64,000 nt of DNA, taken from NCBI GenBank assembly GCA_008704415.1, contig VXIS01000280.1, positions 1-64,000 on the forward strand, given 5' to 3'. This document shows, in pieces, positions 11,780 to 20,290 of this stretch. The notes beneath the pieces were generated by a model. The model was given only the letters and a program-made list of their open reading frames with translations, was not told where the DNA came from and made no database searches. The stretch comes from Sphaerosporella brunnea (lineage: Eukaryota; Ascomycota; Pezizomycetes; Pezizales; Pyronemataceae). The translations under genes and the position numbers were made by a program. Position 1 is the stretch's first letter, and each line of letters opens with the position of its first letter.

Positions 11780-12243
11780 AGGGTGAAAGGTAGGGGTAGC
11801 CGAGGACTCTGGGTGGGTGGACGGGCCAACAAGGGGGTCGGGCGCGGCGGGCGAGTGATTTTTGGTGATGCTTGGCTTTTTCGCTGGCGGCCGAGTAGAT
11901 GTAGAGGATTTCTTCCCAGAGCTCACAGGGGGGGGCGATGAGATGTCCTCATGAGACTCTGAAGAAGGTGGGGATGATAGAGTGGGGGAAGGGAGTCGAG
12001 GTGGCCTGGGACGTAAGCTGTCAATCGGACATTGGGGGCTTGTTGATGCTTTTCACACTCGCACAAAAACTCGCTATTTGTCCTGCAATTGCCAACCATC
12101 ATCTCTCATAACTTCATCATAGACTGTTCATATGCCCTACATCACTTTGTTCTAAGACACCGAGGGGTCACATTTGGGTCCCCATGGAGTTGTGGGGCGC
12201 GGAGTCCGTTGCTACCTGCCAATTGGCCGGAAAACCCAATTTC

Positions 12244-12260
12244 TACGGACGAGGGGATAC
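12244..12260 (-). repeat. Right terminal inverted repeat core
   Basis: TACGGACGAGGGGATAC, the partner of 9890-9906. Confidence 0.85.
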
Positions 12261-13036
12261 AGTGATGAGATACCTTTGCAAGACGAGAACACTGAACCCC
12301 ATAAACAGCCCACCAGGCCAAATATCATTCTTGCAACCCGCGGGGACCCTAGGTAGCACTCGAACTACTGACAACACTGCTCTTAGCACCGCCAACTACA
12401 ACGTGCCACATACACAGTCCATCTCACTTGCTATCGCGTTCCGGTCGTGGCTTTACCTTCGGCTTTGGCACTGGCATGCTATATAATGCAACTTCCCGCA
12501 TCTACCACCCGCAACACGCAAGTTCGTCGTCGCGCTCGACTGACCTTGCCGGTCGCGGAGACTCTCAAGCTCCTGCCATGATGGCTGTAGATCATGCCAT
12601 GCCTCAGGGCCACAAACCAGTCATCAGCGTTCAGCCATACTGAGAATAGAAATGCTTGTGACTCTGCAATCCTCTAGCTGAGAGCCTGCTTTCCACGATC
12701 TTGCTTCAGCAATTCGACGCGAGTGCCCAGAATAGCTTTCTGTTTATCATGAGACTGTGGAAAGATCGAACAGCGACCACATCTTATCGGTCATGAATAC
12801 CAGGCAATCGCTTATGGCTTGATCCGCCGCCAGCCACCTGTAGGCGTATGTTTGCACACACACATTAAAAAGCGCACACGTGAATGCAACTATCTAGCGA
12901 CCATCCGCCAACGCGATGCAAAGGGCATCACGGCAGCAAACGAGGCCTGGATGACAATGGCACGAACCCATACACGGAGGCTTATAGCCGTTCAATTGCA
13001 GGGTTTTGCAACGCTCCCTGTTCTCAAAACCTGCAG
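12261..13036. other. No gene recognised
   Basis: Intergenic sequence between the transposon and the kinase-like pseudogene. Open frames are short and motif-free. Confidence 0.4.
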
Positions 13037-14430
13037 TTACCGCGCCACACGTGTCGGAAACAAGTACACCTGCGCCATCTGTTCCAGCAGCTCACAAGCG
13101 ACGTCATCGCGGTCAATAACCTCGGCTACAAACCTCGACCACACAGCGCTTGCCTTCAGCTGGCCCCAGGGATTTGCAAGGTCTTTGCGCTCCTCTCTAA
13201 TGCGTTCCTTCAACTGTTCCTTGATCCTGTGCGACTGCAATCCCTTAAACCTCGACGGAAACAGGCACTGGAGGACCAGCAGAGCCCAGCGCTGGAGGTC
13301 CTGGAGCGGCAGGGGGACGTACGTGTCTGTGGTGATGTCAAACTCGGGGTTGCAGATACGGTGGAGGCCGCCGTGGTGATTGACCTCTTTGGGCTTGCCC
13401 GACTTGAAATGAACCGCGTGATTGAATGATCGTTGGGTGCAGGGTACTGTCGTACCTGTGCAGTACAACGTTGTTGCGGCGGAGGTCCAGATGTATGATG
13501 CCAATTCTGTGTAGCCACTCCAGGCCCGAAAGGGTGTCCCATTGCATCTCCTGCATGGCAGTCACTGACGGGAGGGACGCCAACGTGAATGGCTGCCCTA
13601 CTGGCGTCATGCCGAACTCGCGGTCGTTGGGAAAAGCGTACTCCAGCCCTGGCAGTGACAGAGGGCGGCCTGGGGTGGACTTGATCCTGCGCAAAATCTG
13701 AATCTGGTGCGCAATCTGTTGGAAAAGGATTTCGGCTCGCGACCGTGAGTCTAAATGTCTTGTTTCCGTTTTCCGTAGTTTGATAGTTGTCCTTTTTCCT
13801 GCCCGAGGCTCACACTCCGGCGTCGGACCAACTAAGCTTCATCTACCCTCTCCACCTCGTCGCTCAACACAATCCCTACTTTGAACGCCTCGGTGGTGTA
13901 TTTGACGGCGATAACCTTGTCGTTGAATGTAAACGCGGCGAACACATTGCGTTCCGAGGAACGCCTCGTGAGATCTGAAGACGGGAGTGAGAAGAACAAC
14001 GGCGGCGGCATGAAATCGGAAACGCCCGTCTGCAGGGCCAGAGTGTGGCGGAGGTAGAGGATAAGCGTGCCCAAGTCGACGGCGCAATACTTGGCGACAA
14101 GACTGCGAAATATTTCTGCCGCTCGGGCGCCGCCTTCAGGACCCTGTAGAGGGAGTCATACGCCAGGCCAAGGTGGGTCGCGGTTTCAAGCTCATCGTGG
14201 TCGCAGATCTCCAGCTCGATTATGCCGTAGAGAGCGTGGGCAAGCGCTTTTCTCTGCCCCGCGGGGCTAATTACAAGGTCTGGCGAACACGTATCGGGCA
14301 ACAGATCCTTTCGGGCGTGAGTGTCAATCAGTTCAATGCCAGGTATTTTGTCTCCCAAACGGGCCGCATTCACCATGGGGCGCATCAAGGCAAGGACCGC
14401 CTTGCAGAACGCTGGGCCGCCCTCAAGTGC
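13037..14430 (-). pseudogene. Broken kinase-like gene with N-terminal nuclease-like region
   Basis: Successive minus-strand frames read as one protein when joined, but need at least four changes of frame. The first part (about 14430-14100) has a PD-L ... ELE pattern followed by a Leu-rich segment, which vaguely recalls the PD-(D/E)XK-like domains fused to kinases in fungal Crinkler-type proteins. The next part has an 'AVKY' strand like the kinase ATP-lysine strand (about 13900). Then comes HLDLRRNN near 13487, resembling the catalytic loop HxDLxxxN, and a C-lobe-like tail to the stop at 13037. The shifts could be short introns, but they sit inside motifs and involve one base, so decay (or assembly indels) is more likely. 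The kinase-like call is moderate; the N-terminal call is weak. Confidence 0.5.
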
Positions 14431-15048
14431 TGGTCAACACCTCCTGGCCGACTCCGCCGCTGACAACTGACGCCGTGGACGTCAAATCACCCGATGGCGT
14501 GTACGGCGAGCTACTGGGTGAATCGAACGGGAGCGGCAGAGCCGGCGAAGACGACAGTCCCAATCCAGAACCGCTGGGCAAGCTACGTCGCAGAACTGGC
14601 CGCGACCGAGACCGCGGGCTATTATGCGTTGCGCTGGTCTGCTTTCTAGGAGGTCCCCCAGGTGGCTGTAGCAAGGGTGGCAGCCGGCAGCGTCGAGAGT
14701 TCGTCGGGATTGGACATGAACGCAGCACGCAAGGCTCGATTGACCAGTTGGCGTGCATGGGCGTCTCTGGTGAAGCGATAGGCTGCTCGTGCGGTTCTTT
14801 GAGCACACGACCGTGGAATCGGCTGCCGCTGGTGGTGATCATCTGCAGGCCTTCATATCGCGACGCGCTTGTTGACGTGCGTGTATGCAGTGGCGCGCCA
14901 TGCTGTGCAACTTGTGGCTGCTGGCGGCGGCTGGCGCAAGAGCGCCTAATGCGTCTATCCTTACAGTTATGCATGTAAGCGCCATGATGGATGCAAGCGC
15001 ATTGCGTCGTGCATAACCGGAGTTGCACGGCGCCAACAACAATAACAA

Positions 15049-15080
<32 letters not shown>

Positions 15081-15421
15081 GCAACAACAACAACCACATC
15101 AACCATGGCGAAGAAAAAAAACAAAAAGACCACCCACAACAACAACAAATCCACGATTGAACCACCCACCGAGACGCAATTTTCATGCGCGCCGCCGCTC
15201 TAAACCCCGAAGAAAACCACCGCCAGTTGTGCTCCACCCCGCGATATCTCTCTTTACGCGTACCTGGCGTCGTTCGACGTCGAGAGCCCTTCAATCGCCA
15301 AGAACGCAGTCCCCGACATCAAGCTGCCGATCGCGCGATGGGAGGGTTTTTGCGCCGCCTGACATGTAGTCACGTTTCCTGGCAGGTGTACTGCGCTGCC
15401 ATCTGCTCGACCCCTGGGAAT
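14431..15421. other. Flank of Copia insertion; no firm gene
   Basis: A 248-codon minus-strand frame ends at 14423 and runs up to the kinase-like pseudogene. It includes a long valine run from the CAA/GTT microsatellite, so I do not count it as a gene, although its last part could be an upstream portion of the pseudogene. Confidence 0.35.
15034..15097 (+). repeat. CAA trinucleotide microsatellite
   Basis: About 60 bp of mostly CAA/AAC triplets with one CAG interruption. A shorter run follows at 15136-15152. Confidence 0.9.
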
Positions 15422-15621
15422 TGTTGGAAAACGAGCTTTCTAGGTGTGACGGGACGAGTGGATAAGGGTCGAGGTGGGACTGAGTGATATCCAGTGAAGC
15501 TGTGAGATGGTGTCTATACGTAGCTAGGCTAGCATGTAAACTAAGCAATATAACCATCGCTTACCCACCATCCATCTATTCTGACTAAGCTCCATCTCTC
15601 TACACGTCCACACTTTCAACA
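15422..15621 (+). repeat. Copia 5' LTR
   Basis: Starts TGTTGGAAAACGAG and ends TTTCAACA; the TG...CA termini are intact. Confidence 0.97.
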
Positions 15622-15633
15622 GGTTATGAGCCC
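15622..15633 (+). other. Primer binding site, complementary to initiator tRNA-Met anticodon arm
   Basis: GGTTATGAGCCC directly follows the 5' LTR. It is the complement of GGGCUCAUAACC, the conserved anticodon stem-loop of initiator tRNA-Met. Drosophila copia and related elements prime from such a half-tRNA fragment instead of from the CCA end. Confidence 0.75.
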
Positions 15634-15689
15634 TGTCGCGCTTTCCTGAAAACGAAATCGCTTCCTCCATCAACACCAAAACCATCAAA

Positions 15690-16616
15690 ATGTCCTCGAA
15701 AACGCAGATGTTTAAGCATCCCAAAGGCATCTTCGACCTCCTCACCACCGAAAACTACGCATCATGGGCGATAAACATGCGACGCATCCTTCGCTCGTCC
15801 GATGCCTGGGATATCGTAACCGGTGACGAAGAAGAACCCGATCAGCCTGCGCCCAACGCATCTGAGCGCGTACGGCAAGCCTTCAAAGACTACAGACACC
15901 GAAAAGAGGATGCAGCTACCTACATCTTCAATGGATGCTGCAAGACCGTGAAAGTCATGATAAGCGGCACCGATGATCCCAAAGAGATGTGGGATAAGCT
16001 TGCCAGCAAGCTCAACACGGCCAACTCGGCTCTCGGACGACAGCAACTGCACCAGAAATTCCTAGCAATGAGGCCAAAAGCTGGAGCTCCCATAGCCGAC
16101 TTCTTCACCGAGCTTGAGGAGATCCGAAACCAGATCGCAGGCACCGACGAGGCGATTTCCGACACGACGTTCAAAACGCACATATTCAACTACCTGCCAC
16201 CGGCTTTTGCGATGACAATCAACAATCAGCAGAACCGACCGGAAGCCACTATTGAGAGCATCTGCACCGCCCTTATCGAAGATGAGAGACTGCGATCGAT
16301 GAAGTCCAGCGCAGATGCAGCAGTGGAAGCCCTAAAGGCAAGCACCAAGCCCCCTAGAAGAAAGAAGCGATGCAACCACTGCAAAACAGCAACTCACGAT
16401 ACCGCGGAATGTTGGTACAAAGACGACAAAGATCACCCTAGAAGAAGATCGAAGCGACCTCGTGACGACTCAGACGATGACAAGGTAGTATGCTACTACT
16501 GCTGCGAGACAGGCCATCAGCTCAGCAAATGCCCACTCCGGCAGAAAGCCAGGTCCATACGCAAAAAGGCTTCCGTCAAGAAAGACTCCGACTCCGATGA
16601 AGGAGCAGACCTCTGA
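15690..16616 (+). CDS. gag: Copia Gag
   Basis: This is the structural protein of the virus-like particle, 308 residues, ATG at 15690 to TGA at 16614. The N-terminal two thirds has the UBN2-type Gag fold pattern (an early W in 'NYASWA', helix-rich, a 'MWDKL' segment). Two CX2CX4HX4C zinc knuckles follow, at about residues 228-241 (CNHCKTATHDTAEC) and 268-281 (CYYCCETGHQLSKC). These bind the element RNA. The tail is Lys/Arg and Asp/Ser rich. Two knuckles are more than most Copia Gags carry. Pol follows in the same frame after a single UGA. Confidence 0.93.
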   Translation: MSSKTQMFKHPKGIFDLLTTENYASWAINMRRILRSSDAWDIVTGDEEEPDQPAPNASERVRQAFKDYRHRKEDAATYIFNGCCKTVKVMISGTDDPKEMWDKLASKLNTANSALGRQQLHQKFLAMRPKAGAPIADFFTELEEIRNQIAGTDEAISDTTFKTHIFNYLPPAFAMTINNQQNRPEATIESICTALIEDERLRSMKSSADAAVEALKASTKPPRRKKRCNHCKTATHDTAECWYKDDKDHPRRRSKRPRDDSDDDKVVCYYCCETGHQLSKCPLRQKARSIRKKASVKKDSDSDEGADL

Positions 16617-16668
16617 CGGTTACGGACCTCCGCTCTAACGGCATCAACCTCACTTGGTGCGGAGGTCC
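16614..16668 (+). promoter_or_regulatory. Stop-codon readthrough cassette between gag and pol
   Basis: The gag stop is UGA followed directly by CGG. Seven bases after the stop begins a perfect 10-bp stem, GGACCTCCGC (16624-16633) with GCGGAGGTCC (16659-16668), closing a 25-nt loop. Pol is in the same frame. UGA-CGG plus a nearby 3' stem-loop is the known arrangement for programmed readthrough in tobraviruses and some other RNA viruses. The role here is inferred. Confidence 0.8.
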
Positions 16669-19600
16669 TACTAGCCACAAGACCCATACTGTCTACCACT
16701 ACCTGGATCATCGATTCAGGAGCATCTGAGCATATGTGTAACGATATCAACTGCTTTCTTCAAAAAACCTTAGCAGCGACAAACTACAAGGTCAAACTCG
16801 GCGACGAATCTGAGTTATCGGCATCTTACGTCGGAACCGCATACATCGACGGAATACCCCTACACCACGTACTACTAGTGCCTGAATTTCGTCTATCTTT
16901 AGTCTCAGTTTCACGACTGGACAAAGAAGGTTACAAATCCGTATTTAGTGATGGAAAAGCCACAATCACCGATGAGAGAAATCGGACTCTGTTTGCAGCT
17001 ACCGAAGAGCGTGGCCTCTACAGAATCTATTCGAAGAAGCATGATGCTTTGGTGACTACTCGATCAGGGAAGAAGACACTTCCACCACGAGATCGAAAGC
17101 ACTGCATACGACCTCCAGATGAGGATATATCTCCACAGGAGACATTGATGGGCTTGATACCATCCGAAGATCCTACTAGGGTGATGCGCTTGATAGCATC
17201 TGAAAACCCTAGTAAGGTGACGTCTGAAAAGACATTGATGGGCTTGATACCATCCGAAGATCCTACTAGGGTGATGCGCTTGATAGCATCTGAAGACCCT
17301 AGTAAGGAAACGTCCGAAGAGACACTGATGCGCTTGACAGCACCCAGAAAACCTGCTAAGGTAACATCTCCACACGAGATAGATAAAGATCTACTAGGAT
17401 CTGAAGAAGCCGCAAGCAGCGTATCCACGCAAAACGCCGCAATATGGCATAGGAGACTAGCTCACCTTAACCACGCATCTATGAAGAAGCTACTCGGATC
17501 TCAGATCCCAAGCCTGAATTGCGATATATGCATCATAGCTAAACAAACTCAGAAGTTTGATAGAATGCAGCAAAAGAGAGCGACGAAGCCATACGAATTC
17601 ATCCACTCAGACCTATGTGGACCCCTTAAAACAAGCATCGGAGGAGCATCATACTACATCGTGTATATTGACGATCTCACCAGATATACTGAAGTCTGTT
17701 TCCTGGTCACGAAAAACGCCCCCGAAATCATCTCGAAGTTTAAGGGCTTTCAAGCAGCGATCCAGAACAAGGGCTACTCCATTCAACGCTTTCGCTGCGA
17801 CAATGGGGGTGGTGAATACAACAACACCGAATTCCAGAAGGTTCTGACAGACTCGGGAATCCGCTACGAACCTGCTCCTGCCTACACGCAGCATAAGAAT
17901 GGCGTAGCCGAGAGGATGATCCGGACTATCAATACCAAGGCTCGCTGCATGCTACTGGATGCTAAGCTCCCTATGCGATTCTGGGCTGAAGCCGTAAGGA
18001 CAGCAGTCTATCTCCACCGGCGGACCCCAACTGCAGCCTGTAGCCACATGACACCATACGAAATGCTATTTGGTGAGAAATCTCCACTACAGCATCTTCG
18101 GCGTTTTGGCTGTATTGCCTACAAATTCGTCCCGAAAGAGCAACGCAAGGACAAGAAGTTTGGTATACGATCGCGACCCTGCATGATGCTAGGATACGTC
18201 CACGACACCACTAAGATCTGGCGTATATGGGACTTCAACCGTGGCTTACACGGTGGAGCTGTCGAATGCTCGAATGTCGTCTTCAGAGAAGATCAAAACG
18301 GCTACAGTACCCCAGAAAACGACGATGATGACGTCAATTTTCCTACTGATGACGATGACGTAAGCGAATCTGATGATAACGCTGTCACTCACTCCCGTCA
18401 AGCAGCAAATGCCATCATAGTCGAAAAGGCCAATCGAGGGGGGAGTGACGAAGTTGATCCGATTAGCCTTCGCTATGAGCCAGATCCCACCTCTCTCAAA
18501 GAAGCTATGACGAGCATCCACAAAGCCTCCTGGATCGACGCAATGAAAGAAGAGTGGAAGTCGCTGCTAGACAACCACACCTTTGAATTCGAAGCAACTC
18601 CGAAAGCCATCGAAATCGCAACTCCGAAAGCCATCGGAAGCAGATGGGTGTTTAGGACAAAACTCAACCCAGATGGGACTACGAAATTCAAAGCCAGACT
18701 AGTCATCAAGGGATACGAGCAAGTCAAAGGCATCGACTTCAACGAAACCTACGCTCCTGTCTCGAAGCTCTCAACCCTTCGCATGCTATTGGCCATAAGC
18801 GCCCAGAAAGGCTGGAAAATCGACCACATGGACGTTAAATCAGCTTTCCTTAACCCTGAGATCGATAACGACAACGTCTACATGAGCTTACCGCAGGGTA
18901 TAGAAGAAGTTGATCCCTCGCTATCAAGCTCTACCGTACGACTGAGAAAAGCTCTTTACGGCCTTAAGCAAGCTCCGAAGCTCTGGTATGACAACATCAA
19001 CCAGTTCCTGCTATCTCTCGAGTTTACTCAATCCACTGCGGATCCGAATCTCTACATCACAGATAAGGCTCTACTGCTACTCTACGTCGACGACATCCTC
19101 ATCATCCATACCAAGCAGCATGGCAGTAGAGGAGACGAAATCAAGCGACAACTCAATGAGCGATACAAGATGACAGACCTGGGTCAAGTGCAGAGGTTCC
19201 TAGGCCTAGAGATTGGACGAAGCTCAGCTGGCATAACTCTTAGCCAATCGACGTATATACACTCCATCATCCGAAGATTCGATCTTGAAAACGCCAAAGA
19301 AACCGCTTCACCGATGGATGCAAACGTCGATCTTGACAACCCCCTATGCAACGACAAGCAGGTGTCAGATACGACTCTATACCAGTCTATGGTCGGATCT
19401 CTCATGTATGCGGCACTAGGCACTAGGCCAGATATTGCATTCTGCGTCACAGTCTTGAGCAAATACAACGCCAACCCTCTACAGATGCATCTAACAGCTG
19501 CGAAACGAGCTCTACGATACCTCAAGAAGACATCGAAATACGGACTACACTTCCCTAGCATCGAGCAGCATAATACCAGCATAGTAGGCTTCACTGACTC

Positions 19601-20072
19601 AGACTGGGCTGGGAGCACTGGAAGCAGAAAGTCGATCGGCGGATACGTCTTTCAGATGAATGAGGGATCCATATCTTGGCAAGCGAAGTCACAGACAGTT
19701 GTCGCCCTATCGACGTTAGAAGCTGAATATATCGCCTGCTCGGACGCAACTCGAGAAGCCATCTGGCTTCGACGCCTGCAAGCCGAAATCGATCGACTCG
19801 GAGATCCCACGAAATCGACGCCGACACCTATAAGCTGCGACAACCAGGGAGCCTTGAAGCTTATAGCCACTGGAGTTCTGAAAGCAAAGACAAAGCACAT
19901 AGACATCAAGTTCCACCATGCTAGAGACGAGCAAGAGAAGGGGCACGTCAAGTTCGACTACATAGCATCTGAAGACAACATAGCAGACCTGCTAACGAAA
20001 GGCCTTCCGACTCCTCGACACCAAATGCTGACTAGCAAGCTTGGACTTTACGAAGTGGAGGACACTACCTAG
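16617..20072 (+). CDS. pol: Copia Pol (protease, integrase, RT, RNase H)
   Basis: The frame is open from the codon after the gag UGA to TAG at 20070. The first in-frame ATG (16734) lies downstream of the protease active site WIIDSGAS (Asp at 16713), so Pol needs readthrough of gag to be complete. Domains in order: aspartic protease; integrase zinc site (WHRRLAHLNH...CDIC, about 17440-17545); integrase core with Asp 17610, Asp 17799 and Glu 17910; reverse transcriptase with YVDD at 19083; and RNase H with TDSDWAG (about 19594), LEAEY and CDNQG. All catalytic residues are present. A 90-bp in-frame repeat lies between protease and integrase. This 3.4-kb frame is fully open. Confidence 0.96.
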   Translation, partial: RLRTSALTASTSLGAEVLLATRPILSTTTWIIDSGASEHMCNDINCFLQKTLAATNYKVKLGDESELSASYVGTAYIDGIPLHHVLLVPEFRLSLVSVSRLDKEGYKSVFSDGKATITDERNRTLFAATEERGLYRIYSKKHDALVTTRSGKKTLPPRDRKHCIRPPDEDISPQETLMGLIPSEDPTRVMRLIASENPSKVTSEKTLMGLIPSEDPTRVMRLIASEDPSKETSEETLMRLTAPRKPAKVTSPHEIDKDLLGSEEAASSVSTQNAAIWHRRLAHLNHASMKKLLGSQIPSLNCDICIIAKQTQKFDRMQQKRATKPYEFIHSDLCGPLKTSIGGASYYIVYIDDLTRYTEVCFLVTKNAPEIISKFKGFQAAIQNKGYSIQRFRCDNGGGEYNNTEFQKVLTDSGIRYEPAPAYTQHKNGVAERMIRTINTKARCMLLDAKLPMRFWAEAVRTAVYLHRRTPTAACSHMTPYEMLFGEKSPLQHLRRFGCIAYKFVPKEQRKDKKFGIRSRPCMMLGYVHDTTKIWRIWDFNRGLHGGAVECSNVVFREDQNGYSTPENDDDDVNFPTDDDDVSESDDNAVTHSRQAANAIIVEKANRGGSDEVDPISLRYEPDPTSLKEAMTSIHKASWIDAMKEEWKSLLDNHTFEFEATPKAIEIATPKAIGSRWVFRTKLNPDGTTKFKARLVIKGYEQVKGIDFNETYAPVSKLSTLRMLLAISAQKGWKIDHMDVKSAFLNPEIDNDNVYMSLPQGIEEVDPSLSSSTVRLRKALYGLKQAPKLWYDNINQFLLSLEFTQSTADPNLYITDKALLLLYVDDILIIHTKQHGSRGDEIKRQLNERYKMTDLGQVQRFLGLEIGRSSAGITLSQSTYIHSIIRRFDLENAKETASPMDANVDLDNPLCNDKQVSDTTLYQSMVGSLMYAALGTRPDIAFCVTVLSKYNANPLQMHLTAAKRALRYLKKTSKYGLHFPSIEQHNTSIVGFTDSDWAGSTGSRKSIGGYVFQMNEGSISWQAKSQTVVALSTLEAEYIACSDATREAIWLRRLQAEIDRLGDPTKSTPTPISCDNQGALKLIATGVLKAKTKHIDIKFHHARDEQEKGHVKFDYIASEDNIADLLTKGLPTPRHQMLTSKLGLYEVEDTT
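17141..17400 (+). repeat. 90-bp in-frame tandem repeat inside Copia pol
   Basis: Copies start at 17141, 17231 and 17321, each with GACATTGATG or GACACTGATG. The first two are nearly identical and the third has diverged. Each encodes 30 residues of a hydrophilic linker between protease and integrase. Confidence 0.9.
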
Positions 20073-20085
20073 AAAGAGGGGGGAG
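20073..20085 (+). other. Copia polypurine tract
   Basis: AAAGAGGGGGGAG lies between the pol stop and the 3' LTR. It primes plus-strand synthesis. Confidence 0.9.
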
Positions 20086-20285
20086 TGTTGGAAAACGAGC
20101 TTTCTAGGTGTGACGGGACGAGTGGATAAGGGTCGAGCTGGGACTGAGTGATATCCAGTGAAGCTGTGAGATGGTGTCTATACGTAGCTAGGCTAGCATG
20201 TAAACTAAGCAATATAACCATCGCTTACCCACCATCCATCTATTCTGACTAAGCTCCATCTCTCTACACGTCCACACTTTCAACA
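20086..20285 (+). repeat. Copia 3' LTR
   Basis: Same length and termini as 15422-15621, with one visible difference. Preceded directly by the polypurine tract. Confidence 0.97.
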
Positions 20286-20290
20286 GGAAT

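Larger units (their letters stand above)
9890..12260 (-). mobile_element. piggyBac-like DNA transposon
   Basis: This region of about 2.4 kb contains one transposase gene on the minus strand and is bounded by a perfect 17-bp inverted repeat (9890-9906 and 12244-12260). Its size is close to that of classical piggyBac elements. Weaker inverted similarity continues outward for about 25 bp on each side, so the exact ends are unresolved. The TTAA target duplication expected of the superfamily is not visible next to the 17-bp core. Either the real ends lie elsewhere or the flanks have changed. Confidence 0.75.
15422..20285 (+). mobile_element. Ty1/Copia LTR retrotransposon, apparently intact
   Basis: The element has 200-bp LTRs, gag, pol in the order PR-INT-RT-RNase H, a primer site and a polypurine tract. 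The LTRs differ at one position that I found (G versus C in GGTCGAG/CTGGG), which suggests recent insertion. The 5-bp target duplication GGAAT is perfect (15417-15421 and 20286-20290). No disabling mutation is seen in 4.4 kb of coding sequence apart from the UGA between gag and pol, which looks programmed. Confidence 0.97.

Noticed and set aside
14423..15169. 248-codon minus-strand frame with a long valine run
   Set aside because: The valine run is the CAA/GTT microsatellite in translation, and the frame has no recognisable domain. At most its end may belong to the kinase-like pseudogene.
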